Source: Candidatus Neomicrothrix sp. UBA2974
GTDB taxonomy: Bacteria > Actinomycetota > Acidimicrobiia > Acidimicrobiales > MedAcidi-G1
NCBI GenBank assembly: GCA_002348705.1
Contig: DEAU01000010.1
Coordinates: forward strand, 71,271-135,270
Direction: 5' to 3'
DNA length: 64,000 nt
Position 1 is the stretch's first letter. Each line of letters starts with the position of its first letter. The notes beneath the pieces are model-generated. The model was not told where the DNA came from. It did not search any database and saw only the letters and a list, made by a program, of their open reading frames with translations. Of the stretch, positions 16,055 through 25,435 are shown in pieces. Made by a program: the position numbers and the translations under genes.

Positions 16055-17580
16055 CGAGAAGCGAGGGATCCACTGGGCGGACACGACTAGACGTTCTTTA
16101 CGTGACCGATTTGCGTTTCCCAGGCGGTTCCTCGACAAGTTTGGTGGAGGAGACTTTGGCGGCGACACGAGCCGGCTATCGGGTTGGGGCGCTGCAGTGC
16201 GATTCGTCCAGTCTGCGGGCTGACCGCGCGTTGCACCCTGGGATCAGGGATCTCGTTGAAGCCGGTCGACTAATTCTCGTGCGCCCGGGTGAACCGGTCA
16301 GTTGTTCTTTGACAGTTGTAAAACACCCGACTGTGATGGTGAAGTCATTGGGAGGCCCACTTCCCGTGCGGTGTCAGAACCTCGTTACGTTTGTCGGCCA
16401 GGTGCCGGTTGATCTAGATGGCACCCGTTTCTACACCCCGGCGGAGGTTCACAAGAACATCGTCGAGGCCTTCGGTTTGGAGCCCGTGTGGCATCCGGTC
16501 AGCCCGGTTGTTCGTCGAAGCCTTGAGGGCACCGGCGTGCCGCTTGCCGACGCTGACTGGGTTGAAGTAATTGATGCAGACCATTGGGTTTTGAGTCGTG
16601 ACCGCCCGGTCGGCGATCGCCCGGTAATCGGACGGCATGGACGGCCGACGCCTCTCAAGTGGCCAGCTGACTCAGAAGCTTTGTTGGCCGCTTACCCGGA
16701 CACTGATGACGTCGTCGTCAGGGTTCTGGGAGGAGTGGACGGGTTGGATGCTGTGCTAACGCGCGTTCCGGACAACTGGGAGGTCCATCCTTTCGGTTCT
16801 ATGCAGGTCGACCAGTTCCTAGCCGGCGTCGACTTCTTCGTGTATTTCCATCACGCTGACTTGGTTGAAGCTTTCGGTCGCACGGTTATCGAGGCTCTGG
16901 CATCAGGGTGCGTGGCGGTTCTCCCAAGTTCCTTCCGTGAGCTCTTTGGAGAGGCGTGCCTTTATGTCGAGCCCTCGGAGGTCCGCGAACTTGTTCTAGA
17001 ACTTCATAGAGATCCGGCTTCATTTCGCGCTCAAGTAGCAATTGGAGATCAGGTAGTCCGTGAGAGATTTTCTCATTCAGCTCACGTCTCGCGAATCAGC
17101 GCACTTGTCGGACAGACCGGTTCGGGCGATACGCCAGTCGATCGGGCCGCACCTACTGCCCGGGTGCCTAGCGGGCTTCGAGAACAACGCCCCGTTGTGA
17201 TGGTTGTTTGCCTTGGCCTCGAGCCGAGTCGGGTGGCGGCGACTATCCGGGAACTGGACCGTCACCGGGACTTCGCCATGGGGTTCCACCCGGTAGTCGT
17301 TACCACGGAAGCAACTCCAGACATCTCACAGGAACTAGAAGAGGACCTTCTGCTGGATTCAGATCGTCGGTGCTTCGTGAGTGAACTGACGGGGGTCGTT
17401 GTGGAAGTTGTGCCATCCCGAGAGGAACATGATGGTTCCGGCCGATGGGAAGACGAAATTCTCTCTAAGTTGGCGACTGTGAAGCGACGCCACGGGGTCA
17501 CGAATGTGACCGTCGCAGATCTCCACCATCCGGACGCCTGGTTAGGCCTACAGGCTTCGTCCCGACCGTCGCTACCCTAG
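16048..17580 (+). CDS. Glycosyltransferase with unassigned C-terminal domain
   Basis: This 510-residue protein is a GT-B-type glycosyltransferase over residues 1 to about 345. It has VLYVTDLRFPGGSSTSL at the start, and the donor-site helix is HADLVEAFGRTVIEALASG. Residues about 370-510 hold a further alpha/beta segment (from PVVMVVCLGLEPS) that I cannot assign. ATG 16048 overlaps ptmA by seven bases; GTG 16051 would give the GTGA overlap common here and is equally possible. Being coupled to the nonulosonic acid genes, it may transfer that sugar. The chain resembles group-1-type transferases, not known sialyltransferases. Confidence 0.75.
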   Translation: MVTRSEGSTGRTRLDVLYVTDLRFPGGSSTSLVEETLAATRAGYRVGALQCDSSSLRADRALHPGIRDLVEAGRLILVRPGEPVSCSLTVVKHPTVMVKSLGGPLPVRCQNLVTFVGQVPVDLDGTRFYTPAEVHKNIVEAFGLEPVWHPVSPVVRRSLEGTGVPLADADWVEVIDADHWVLSRDRPVGDRPVIGRHGRPTPLKWPADSEALLAAYPDTDDVVVRVLGGVDGLDAVLTRVPDNWEVHPFGSMQVDQFLAGVDFFVYFHHADLVEAFGRTVIEALASGCVAVLPSSFRELFGEACLYVEPSEVRELVLELHRDPASFRAQVAIGDQVVRERFSHSAHVSRISALVGQTGSGDTPVDRAAPTARVPSGLREQRPVVMVVCLGLEPSRVAATIRELDRHRDFAMGFHPVVVTTEATPDISQELEEDLLLDSDRRCFVSELTGVVVEVVPSREEHDGSGRWEDEILSKLATVKRRHGVTNVTVADLHHPDAWLGLQASSRPSLP

Positions 17581-17648
17581 GCCGTTATTGCAGTGTGGTC
17601 TGGTCCGAAAAGTTGAACAGCAGGTCATCGACCGGCGGTTGAGGTTGC

Positions 17649-18914
17649 ATGAAGATGGGCGAAAACGTCACGATCATTGGTCTTGGCTATGTCGGTCTTC
17701 CACTAGCCCAAGAGGCGTGCCGAAGTGCTTTTGAGGTAAAGGGCTTAGACATCTCAGTTGACGTCGTAAACGGCCTGAACGTCGGGATTTCGCATGTGGA
17801 TGACCTTGATGCCGGGGATGTTCGCGAGATGCTCGATTCGGGCTTTCAAGCTACGAGAGACCCAACATGTATTGCTGATTCGTCAGTTGTGGTGATCTGC
17901 GTTCCGACGCCGCTTTCTGACGACGGCCGTCCAGATCTAGGTGCCGTGGAGGCGGCCTCGAAAACCGTGGGTGAGCATTTAGTTCCTGGAACGCTGGTTG
18001 TCCTTGAGTCCACCACTTATCCCGGGACGACAGACGGGACGGTCCGTCGCCTGTTGGAGGATGGGAGCGGTCTGGTTGCCGGTGTCGACTTCGCCCTCGC
18101 CTACTCGCCTGAACGGATCGACCCCGGAAACGCTGATTTTGGACTTCGTAACACTCCAAAAGTGGTGGGTGGTCTGACTGAGGCTTGCACGGAGCAGGCG
18201 GCAGCGTTTTATGGCCGGTTAGTCAACGAGGTGGTTCCGACAGTTGGTCTCCGCGAGGCCGAACTAGCCAAATTGCTGGAGAACACCTACCGGCACGTCA
18301 ACATCGCTCTCATGAATGAGATGGCCGTCTTCTGTCATGAACTCGAGATCGATCTTTGGGCTGCTATCGACGCTGCCTCAACCAAACCGTTTGGCTTTCA
18401 AGCCTTCTACCCGGGGCCGGGTGTCGGGGGCCACTGCATACCGATTGACCCCAACTACCTCTCTTGGATGGTCAGATCTCTGGGGTACCGGTTCCGCTTT
18501 GTCGAACTTGCTCAAGAGGTATCAGAGAGGATGCCTGCTTATGTGGCAAAACGGATTCAAGATGGCCTAAATGCTGATTGCTTGGCAGTGAAGGGAGCCC
18601 GGATCCTTCTACTCGGGGTTTCTTACAAGGCGAACATCAGTGACCAGCGCGAGACCCCCGCACGTCCGTTGGCCGCTCAACTCCGCACAATGGGAGCAGA
18701 GGTTCGCTTTTTCGATCCCTACGTTGACTACTTCGAAGTGGACGGGAAAAAAGTGGAACGGGTGGATGATCTTGGCGCTGCAGTTGCCGACACTGACCTA
18801 GCAGTCCTTTTGCAGCCTCATCGGGAATTCCTGTTGCCAGGAGCGCTAGACGGCGCCCCACGGATCCTCGACACCAGTGGAAGGCTGGTCGGGGATCGGA
18901 TCGACCGTCTCTGA
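17649..18914 (+). CDS. wbpA: UDP-N-acetylhexosamine 6-dehydrogenase (WbpA/WecC family)
   Basis: This 421-residue nucleotide-sugar dehydrogenase has the Rossmann motif IIGLGYVGLPLA, CVPTPLSDDGRPDL, LLENTYRHVNIALMNE, and the catalytic cysteine in GPGVGGHCIPIDP. The ISHVDDL and SDQRETPA segments are WbpA-like and point to UDP-GlcNAc rather than UDP-glucose as substrate. It oxidises C6 to a uronic acid in two NAD-dependent steps. A GAGG ribosome site lies 5 bases before the ATG. The 68-base gap upstream is among the larger ones in the cluster and may hold a promoter, although I saw no clear motif. Confidence 0.88.
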   Translation: MKMGENVTIIGLGYVGLPLAQEACRSAFEVKGLDISVDVVNGLNVGISHVDDLDAGDVREMLDSGFQATRDPTCIADSSVVVICVPTPLSDDGRPDLGAVEAASKTVGEHLVPGTLVVLESTTYPGTTDGTVRRLLEDGSGLVAGVDFALAYSPERIDPGNADFGLRNTPKVVGGLTEACTEQAAAFYGRLVNEVVPTVGLREAELAKLLENTYRHVNIALMNEMAVFCHELEIDLWAAIDAASTKPFGFQAFYPGPGVGGHCIPIDPNYLSWMVRSLGYRFRFVELAQEVSERMPAYVAKRIQDGLNADCLAVKGARILLLGVSYKANISDQRETPARPLAAQLRTMGAEVRFFDPYVDYFEVDGKKVERVDDLGAAVADTDLAVLLQPHREFLLPGALDGAPRILDTSGRLVGDRIDRL

Positions 18915-18921
18915 GTCGGAC

Positions 18922-19995
18922 ATGAGGGTCGTCGTCGCGACGGTCGTCCACGATCCCGAGGACGCGAGGATCCGGCACCGGCAGATCGAGTCTCTCCTCG
19001 CAGCAGGAGACGAGGTGGTCTATGTGGCACCTTTTGGCGCGATAGATGAGACGGTTCCATCGGGTCATCGAGATGGTCTCCGCATCCGTCCAGTCCGCCG
19101 AGCCGCAGGGCGTCATCGGCTTGGTGCATTCATCGACGCACGACGAGTCTTGGCCGAGGAATCGCGGACGGCCGACCTCACAGTTCTTCACGATCCGGAA
19201 CTCACACTTCTCGATAGGTGGGTCTTCGGACCCATCCTCTTCGACGTCCACGAGGACCTTGTGGCGCAAATGGAAGATAAACCTTGGATCCCTAGGCCGC
19301 TGCGCTGGCTTGGCCGTTCAGTTGCCCGCTGGGTTGAAAGTCGGGCCTTACGCAGGATGCCCGTGGTCCTTGCTGAAGAGAGTTACCGGGAGAGACTCGG
19401 CGACCACCCAGTGGTGAGAAACACCCCAGTGGTGCCTGACTCGGTTGTTCCATCGACTCCCGGTCGGGTGGTCCATCTAGGGCGGCTTTCGACTGGGCGG
19501 GGCGCTGACCTACTCGTTGCTGTCGCTGAGAGGTTGCCGGAAGGAGTGGTCCTTGACCTCTATGGTCCGGTCGACTCCGGCTTAGACCTCTATACCGATG
19601 ACGAAGTGGAGACCCTCCGTCTTCACGGTTCTATTCCCAATCCCCTTGCTCTAAAGGCGATCGCTGGTGCTGCTGCTGGGCTCGCTTTGTTGCGTGACCG
19701 TCCAAATTACCGGCATTCGGTCCCGACCAAGGTTTTGGAATACATGGCCCATGGAATCCCTGTTATCGCCACACCGCTTCCAGAGGTTCGCCGACTTTTG
19801 GAGGACAACAATGCAGGCCTGATAGTCCCCTTTGATGATCCGCAGGCTGTAGTGGAAGCGATCTCCGCGTTGGACCGGGATGGACTGCGCGAGCGCTGCG
19901 TCCAAAACGGAAGGCGACTTGTCAGAGACAGGTTCGACTGGCGACAGGACGCGGCTACCCTTCGTCGATTTTATGCCTCGGTGGCAGCATCGTAG
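18922..19995 (+). CDS. Group 1 (GT4-type) glycosyltransferase
   Basis: This 357-residue GT-B glycosyltransferase has MRVVVATVVHDPEDARI at the start and VVHLGRLSTGRGADLL as the beginning of the donor-binding domain. SVPTKVLEYMAHGIPVIATPLPEVRRLL forms the conserved C-terminal helix region. ATG 18922 is chosen because the first beta strand begins there, 7 bases after the preceding stop; the frame is open to 18877 but that part overlaps the dehydrogenase. Its last 25 bases overlap, tail to tail, the end of the opposite-strand glycosyltransferase gene. Confidence 0.85.
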   Translation: MRVVVATVVHDPEDARIRHRQIESLLAAGDEVVYVAPFGAIDETVPSGHRDGLRIRPVRRAAGRHRLGAFIDARRVLAEESRTADLTVLHDPELTLLDRWVFGPILFDVHEDLVAQMEDKPWIPRPLRWLGRSVARWVESRALRRMPVVLAEESYRERLGDHPVVRNTPVVPDSVVPSTPGRVVHLGRLSTGRGADLLVAVAERLPEGVVLDLYGPVDSGLDLYTDDEVETLRLHGSIPNPLALKAIAGAAAGLALLRDRPNYRHSVPTKVLEYMAHGIPVIATPLPEVRRLLEDNNAGLIVPFDDPQAVVEAISALDRDGLRERCVQNGRRLVRDRFDWRQDAATLRRFYASVAAS

Positions 19996-21626
19996 ATCGG
20001 CTGGCGCCAGGGCGGCGTCGTGCTTGGTGTTTGAGCCAAGGAGAATCCAGATGCGTCGCGACTCAGGTCAGGGTGATAAGCGGGATCGATATCCAGCAAA
20101 TCGCCCCATCGTTCAGTCATCCGTCGGTGTTCTGCGGCTAAACGGGCGGACTTGGAAGGATCATCGTCTGTCCCGCGGCTAATAGATTCATGGTGGCGGA
20201 CGACAGCATGAGGGTTGAGCACGACGCTGAGGCCTCGTTCTCGGACCCTTAGGCAGAGGTCAACGTCATTGAAGGCCACCGGCAGGTTTTCGTCCATGCC
20301 TCCGACTTGGTCCCAGACACTTCTCCGAAGGGCCATACAAGCTCCGGTCACTGCAGCGACCTCGTGGGTGACGGTCAGGCGGCCGTAGTAACCGGGGTCT
20401 TTGTGAGCTCGGTACTTGTGACCGTGACCCATGAAACCACCCAGTCCGGGGTGGATACCCGCGTGTTGGATTGTGCCGTCGGGAAACAGGAGGAGCCCTC
20501 CCGCAACCCCCACCGACGGTCTGAGGGCCTGACGGGTCAATTCCGTCAGCCAACCTGCCTCAAGAACCTCCGTATCGTTGTTGAGAAGACAAACAAGCTC
20601 CCCCCGCGAAGCAGCGACGCCAAGATTGACCATTCTTGAGAAATTGAAGTCTTCGTCGAAACTAACGACCGTGGCCTGCCCGGATTGGGCGAGTCCATCA
20701 ATAAACCGCCTAGCCGACCTCTGTTTGCTGGCGTGATCAACGATTATCAATTCAATTTTTGAATATGAGGTCCGCTGGAGAAGGCCTTCGGCACACCGTT
20801 TAAGTAAATGGCCTCGGTCCTTGGTCGGAATCACGATCGACACTGTGGGAGGAGGGTCCGGTAGCGGCCAGTAGATCCGGCAGAAGCCCGACCGACCATC
20901 GGTAGAGATTTTCTCGGGCTCGGAACCGGTGGCTCGAGAAACAGCATGAGTGTCTGCCCGGGCCCTAATACGCGAGGTCGATGACAACACGTATGGAAGG
21001 TGTTTGATTTGGTTGGCTCCGAGTCCTTCAGTAGCCCGGAGGAGAAGGTCATGGGAGGAAGATGGGACTCCGGCTTCGAGGATTGTGTCGAGATGTCCGT
21101 TTCTGATGGCGAGAGCAGGTCCCGCGTAGTCGCACCCGAGCGCCATTTCTGAATTCCAGCCGGGCTTCAGATTTGCAGATACGGGAGTGCCGTCGTTGTC
21201 TATGACCTCGTGGTCGGCATAGAAGACAACGGCATCGGGTTCCTGCTCCGCAGCCAGAGTGAATGCCATGACGGCGCCGTCGTGCAGGACAGAGTTGTCA
21301 ACGACCAGTGTCAGACTGGGGGAATGACTTCGGGGTGTCCATCCTATTAGATCTTGTAGGTCGACGACCTGACAGAAATCCCCCGATTGTCCTTGGGTCC
21401 AAGTTTCCACTACCTGACGATCTCTGGGCGAGAGAACGACATGTTGGTCCCTCCATGCGGAATATGAAGGTGGACTTTCGCGGTTGATGGAACGTTGGAG
21501 AAAGCGAGATGTGCGTCGGACGAAGCTAGTGAGGTCGCCACGGAGGACGAGACGGACGGCCCGACGAGCGGTAGCCAGCAATGGTGGTCGGGTGAACCCA
21601 CCGAGATTCTCGTGCTCAACCGTCAC
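19971..21626 (-). CDS. Two-domain family 2 glycosyltransferase
   Basis: This 551-residue protein has a degenerate GT-A-like first half (LTLVVDNSVLHDGAV, then VVFYADHEVID) and a complete second GT2 domain from about residue 257. The second domain shows VSIVIPTKDRG, LLNNDTEVLEAGW, and the acceptor-side VAFNDVDLCLRVRERG. This layout is known from large O-antigen and cell-wall rhamnosyl-type transferases. Start is GTG at 21626, preceded by TAGGAT six bases away, so the mRNA may be leaderless. It is the only gene read leftwards in the first 28 kb and overlaps the converging glycosyltransferase gene by 25 bases. Confidence 0.85.
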   Translation of the reverse strand: MTVEHENLGGFTRPPLLATARRAVRLVLRGDLTSFVRRTSRFLQRSINRESPPSYSAWRDQHVVLSPRDRQVVETWTQGQSGDFCQVVDLQDLIGWTPRSHSPSLTLVVDNSVLHDGAVMAFTLAAEQEPDAVVFYADHEVIDNDGTPVSANLKPGWNSEMALGCDYAGPALAIRNGHLDTILEAGVPSSSHDLLLRATEGLGANQIKHLPYVLSSTSRIRARADTHAVSRATGSEPEKISTDGRSGFCRIYWPLPDPPPTVSIVIPTKDRGHLLKRCAEGLLQRTSYSKIELIIVDHASKQRSARRFIDGLAQSGQATVVSFDEDFNFSRMVNLGVAASRGELVCLLNNDTEVLEAGWLTELTRQALRPSVGVAGGLLLFPDGTIQHAGIHPGLGGFMGHGHKYRAHKDPGYYGRLTVTHEVAAVTGACMALRRSVWDQVGGMDENLPVAFNDVDLCLRVRERGLSVVLNPHAVVRHHESISRGTDDDPSKSARLAAEHRRMTERWGDLLDIDPAYHPDLSRDASGFSLAQTPSTTPPWRQPIYDAATEA

Positions 21627-21632
21627 GCCGTG

Positions 21633-21638
21633 ATCCTA
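21633..21638 (-). promoter_or_regulatory. -10 box TAGGAT, probable leaderless promoter of the reverse glycosyltransferase
   Basis: TAGGAT lies six bases before the GTG start at 21626 on the minus strand. The spacing places the transcript start at or next to the start codon, as in leaderless actinobacterial mRNAs. No convincing -35 box is visible. Confidence 0.5.
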
Positions 21639-21738
21639 TGTGCGACGAATCGCGCCAGACCGGCGCCTCTTAGTGATCAGATCATGATGGTAAGTTCTGG
21701 CGCTGCCTACGTAATGAACGAGGGGTCCGGTCTGTTCG

Positions 21739-23577
21739 ATGGAGGGAATCCCCAGGCTTGTCCTGCGGCTTTGGAGGCATCTAACACGCCGACGTAGACG
21801 CCAATTTGGACTGGTCATGCTCCTGATGCTTGGGTCCGCCGTGCTAGAGGTAGTGAGCCTCGGGGCGGTTCTTCCCTTTATCGCTGTTCTAGTTGATCCG
21901 GCAGCAGCCCTTGATTACCCGCTGGTTGGACGGGTCGCCTCGGCTATCGGAGTCGAACAGCCTGACGATCTCATACTGCCACTCACGATTGGATTCGGAC
22001 TGCTCGCCGCGCTAGCTGGAGCATTCCGGCTTCTCATCCTCTACATCTCTACTCGACTGAGCGTTTCGGCGGCTGCGGACCTGAGTATGGAGGCCTACCG
22101 GCGAACTCTTTACCAGCCCTATCAGATCCACGTCGAGCGCAATAGCAGCGAGGTCCTGAGCGGCGTTTTGGTGAAGGTGGAGGCAGTCAACGCGGCCGTA
22201 TTTGGGCCAATCCAGACGCTGGGGAGTTCGCTGCTCGTCGCCGCAGCAGTGATTGGCACACTCTTGGCGATAGACCCGATTGCGGCTGTCGCAGCGTTTA
22301 TTGGCCTCGGGGCCAGCTATGGCCTAGTGATGTATTTCACGCGTAGGCGGCTTCGTCGGAATAGTGAAGTGATCAATGTCCATCGGACGAGACTCTTCCG
22401 GTGCCTGCAGGAGGGTCTCGGCGGTATACGTGATGTTCTTCTTGGTGGCGTCCAGGCCGAGTACATGCGGACGTATCGGTTTGCTGATCTCCCTCTGCGT
22501 AGGGCGCGGTCTACCAATGCGTTCATTGGGGTTGGTCCGAGGTTCGTCATGGAGTCCTTAGCCCTAATCCTTATTGCCCTACTTGCATACGGCTTTAGTC
22601 GAGGCGAAGGAGGTGTTGCGGGTGCCCTGCCTATCCTCGGGGCACTTGCCGTGGGAGGGCAGCGGCTATTGCCAGCACTGCAGCAGGGATTCGCTGCCTG
22701 GGCAGCCGTGACCGGTAGTGAGGCTCTGATTAGGGATGCGACCGAGCTCTTGGAGCAGCCGATGGACGAGTCGCTCATCGGTGATCCGCCTCCACCGCTA
22801 GGTCTGGAGAGCGAAGTCCGATTCCGCGACGTCTCCTTTCGATATCACCCTGATGGCCCTTGGATACTCCATGGAGTGAACCTCACGATTCCGAAGGGAA
22901 GCAAGGTTGCGATTGTCGGTCCAACAGGATCTGGGAAAAGCACCCTTCTAGACCTCCTTATGGGTCTGTTGGAGCCGACGAGCGGAATGATCGAAGTGGA
23001 TAGACGTCCGTTGACCCCAGAAATGATTCGGTCTTGGCAACGGACTCTTGCCCATGTGCCGCAGCACATCTTCTTGACCGATTCTTCGCTTGCGGAAAAC
23101 ATCGCGCTAGGGACTCCAACTGATCGTGTCGACCTTGACCGTGTTGACGAGGCTGTCCGGCGTTCCTGTCTGGCAGAGTTTGTCGATTCCTCGCCGTTGG
23201 GGCTGGCTGTCCAGGTGGGCGAGCAGGGGATCAAGTTGTCGGGTGGGCAGCGGCAACGCATTGGTATTGCTCGAGCTCTCCATCGAAACGCTGACATTCT
23301 CGTTCTGGATGAGGCCACAAGCGCGCTGGACAACTTGACCGAGCTGCAGGTCACCGAAGAGATTAGGCGGGGAACCCCTGACATAACCATGGTTGTCGTC
23401 GCCCACCGTCTTTCCACCGTTGAGGACTGTGACCTGATTGTGGAACTTATTGATGGTCGCGTGGCACAGACTGGCACCTATTTGGAACTCCTCGAGTCAA
23501 GTCCCACCTTCCGTCGACTCGCCAACGTGCTAGAACCCGAGCTCGACGAAACTGCTGACGAAAAGACGGAGTGCTGA
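21739..23577 (+). CDS. ABC transporter, fused permease-ATPase (PglK/MsbA-like glycan flippase)
   Basis: This 612-residue half-transporter has an N-terminal membrane domain with about six hydrophobic segments (residues about 20-325) and a C-terminal ATPase. Walker A is GPTGSGKST near residues 394-402, the signature is LSGGQRQR near 500, and Walker B is ILVLDEATS near 521, followed by the AHRLS switch histidine. This is the layout of PglK and MsbA, which move lipid-linked glycans across the membrane as dimers. Placed among glycosyltransferases, it probably exports the finished repeat unit. The 112-base gap upstream also carries the opposite gene's promoter. It ends flush with the next start. 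Confidence 0.88.
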   Translation: MEGIPRLVLRLWRHLTRRRRRQFGLVMLLMLGSAVLEVVSLGAVLPFIAVLVDPAAALDYPLVGRVASAIGVEQPDDLILPLTIGFGLLAALAGAFRLLILYISTRLSVSAAADLSMEAYRRTLYQPYQIHVERNSSEVLSGVLVKVEAVNAAVFGPIQTLGSSLLVAAAVIGTLLAIDPIAAVAAFIGLGASYGLVMYFTRRRLRRNSEVINVHRTRLFRCLQEGLGGIRDVLLGGVQAEYMRTYRFADLPLRRARSTNAFIGVGPRFVMESLALILIALLAYGFSRGEGGVAGALPILGALAVGGQRLLPALQQGFAAWAAVTGSEALIRDATELLEQPMDESLIGDPPPPLGLESEVRFRDVSFRYHPDGPWILHGVNLTIPKGSKVAIVGPTGSGKSTLLDLLMGLLEPTSGMIEVDRRPLTPEMIRSWQRTLAHVPQHIFLTDSSLAENIALGTPTDRVDLDRVDEAVRRSCLAEFVDSSPLGLAVQVGEQGIKLSGGQRQRIGIARALHRNADILVLDEATSALDNLTELQVTEEIRRGTPDITMVVVAHRLSTVEDCDLIVELIDGRVAQTGTYLELLESSPTFRRLANVLEPELDETADEKTEC

Positions 23578-25383
23578 GTGCGAGTTCTGGTCACCACGGC
23601 GCTGGAGCAGTCTTGGCCAGTCAACGAACCTGTGCTGTTCCTCGGCGAGTGGTGTCGGCGGCACTCACGGCGCGACAAATGGCAACAATTCGATTCTCAG
23701 GTGATGCCCTACCACTGGGATGACCGGAACCGACTTCTGCAGGACTACGACCGGCTCATAGTCACCTACGAACGACTACTCACTGACCTTGGAGAGACGC
23801 TTAACGATCAGAGCGGTTCGGATCGGAGCGATCGCTACTGGCGGATCCTCGCCGGTCCTTGGCTGGGCTTATTTGTCCAGATGGCGTGGGACCGGTGGCG
23901 CATGGTTGAGGAGGCCGAGCGTCGTGTCGACGTGTCGGGCACCATCGTCCTCGAAGGGATAGAGAATGCCGTTGTTCCTAGTGGCATGGTTGACTTCACT
24001 CGTCTCTTTACTAATGACGAGTGGAACCACTATCTCTATCGTCGCATTTTTGAAGAGCGCGGCGGTCACGCTCTCGAATACCGCCTTTACGATCCTGGGG
24101 AGACTGAGGGGCCCGTGGGGTCGATCTCCTTGTCGGTGTCGACGAAGGTGAGGATGCTCCGCTTCTGGTCATGTTTGGCGGCCCGGCTCGCGCGAAAAAA
24201 CGACGTCGCCGTTGTGTCGCCCTTTATGGCATGGTCGGCTGAACTCGCCCTTCACCGCCGTCTCGGTCAGGTGCCTCTTATCTGGTCGTTCGTTTCACAA
24301 CCGAATGAGAGGTTTGAGCCAAGGCAGCGGACGTGGGCGATGAGGGGATCTGCTGCCGATGAGTTTGAGTCGTTTGTCCGGGTACTCATACCAGAACAAA
24401 TTCCGGCTGCATACCTAGAGGGGCACGGTCGATTGGTGGAGATGGTCGGGGAGGCCCGTTGGCCCGCCCACCCCCCGGTCGTTTTCACATCCAATTCGCA
24501 TTACTCAGACGACGTGTTCAAGGCTTGGGCGGCAGACCGGGTTGAGAGGGGTTCGCGGCTTGCCATTGGCCAGCACGGCGGCAACTTCGGGATCTCGAGA
24601 AGATTGTGGAATGAGGATCTCGAGGTAGCGATCGCCGACCGCTATCTGTCTTGGGGTTGGTCGGATGAGAGCAGGAAGAAGATTCGTCCCGTTGGCCAGA
24701 TCTACGATCGGCCGCCGTCGACCGTTGATCATGGGGCGAATGAGACGATCCTCATGGTTACGAATACGGTTCCCCGCCAGAGCTACCACCTATTCAGCGG
24801 AATGGTGTCGTCGCAGTGGCTTTCTTATCTGCAGGACCAGTTCGCCTTCGTCGAATCCCTCCCCAAGTCGTTGCGCGAGCACCTACTGGTGCGGCTTTAT
24901 CGACACGACTACGGCTGGGACCAACAGTCGCGGTGGGAGGAACGTCTTCCTGAGGTCCGCTTGGAGCCCGGGGTGGCGCCAATTAGAGATCTCATCTCCA
25001 AATGCCGTATCTACGTGTCCACCTATAACGCAACGACTTTCCTTGAGACTTTCGCCATGGATGTGCCAACCGTGATGTTTTGGAATCCGGACCACTGGGA
25101 ACTCCGGGATTCGGTGGTTGACGTATTTTCTGGGCTCCACGAAGTCGGGATCCTTCACAATTCTGCGGCCTCGGCGGCTGAACATCTCGCTGCGGTTTGG
25201 GATGACGTGGTTTCATGGTGGGGTGATACTGCGGTAAGCACTGCACGGCTTCGGTTTAACGAAGAACTCAACTGGAACCAATCTGACGTCGTCGGGGCGA
25301 TCGCCCGCGAAATTGTTGATCTGGCGGGCGAAGAATGTCCTCGTCGATTGCGGAGCCGCAGTCGCAAATGGGCTACAAGGTAG
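23578..25383 (+). CDS. LIC12162-family putative transferase
   Basis: This 601-residue protein matches the LIC12162 family (a putative transferase family first named in Leptospira) by its opening VTTALEQSWP, the YWRILAGPWLGLF segment near residue 90, and the later GQHGGNFG and YLSWGWSDE motifs. A VSTYNATTFLETFAMDVPTV segment near residue 480 resembles the donor-site region of GT-B glycosyltransferases. Biochemical activity is not established for the family as far as I know. Start is GTG immediately after the ABC transporter stop, so the two are co-translated and likely act on the same glycan. Confidence 0.8.
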   Translation: MRVLVTTALEQSWPVNEPVLFLGEWCRRHSRRDKWQQFDSQVMPYHWDDRNRLLQDYDRLIVTYERLLTDLGETLNDQSGSDRSDRYWRILAGPWLGLFVQMAWDRWRMVEEAERRVDVSGTIVLEGIENAVVPSGMVDFTRLFTNDEWNHYLYRRIFEERGGHALEYRLYDPGETEGPVGSISLSVSTKVRMLRFWSCLAARLARKNDVAVVSPFMAWSAELALHRRLGQVPLIWSFVSQPNERFEPRQRTWAMRGSAADEFESFVRVLIPEQIPAAYLEGHGRLVEMVGEARWPAHPPVVFTSNSHYSDDVFKAWAADRVERGSRLAIGQHGGNFGISRRLWNEDLEVAIADRYLSWGWSDESRKKIRPVGQIYDRPPSTVDHGANETILMVTNTVPRQSYHLFSGMVSSQWLSYLQDQFAFVESLPKSLREHLLVRLYRHDYGWDQQSRWEERLPEVRLEPGVAPIRDLISKCRIYVSTYNATTFLETFAMDVPTVMFWNPDHWELRDSVVDVFSGLHEVGILHNSAASAAEHLAAVWDDVVSWWGDTAVSTARLRFNEELNWNQSDVVGAIAREIVDLAGEECPRRLRSRSRKWATR

Positions 25384-25435
25384 GAGTATTACGCCCATTA
25401 AGATTGGCTTCAGACCTGGCCCCGATCGCGTGACG

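Noticed and set aside
25313..25435. N-terminal extension of the radical SAM protein
   Set aside because: The first part overlaps the preceding gene and has no similarity to the family. A start at 25436 or 25580 is more likely.
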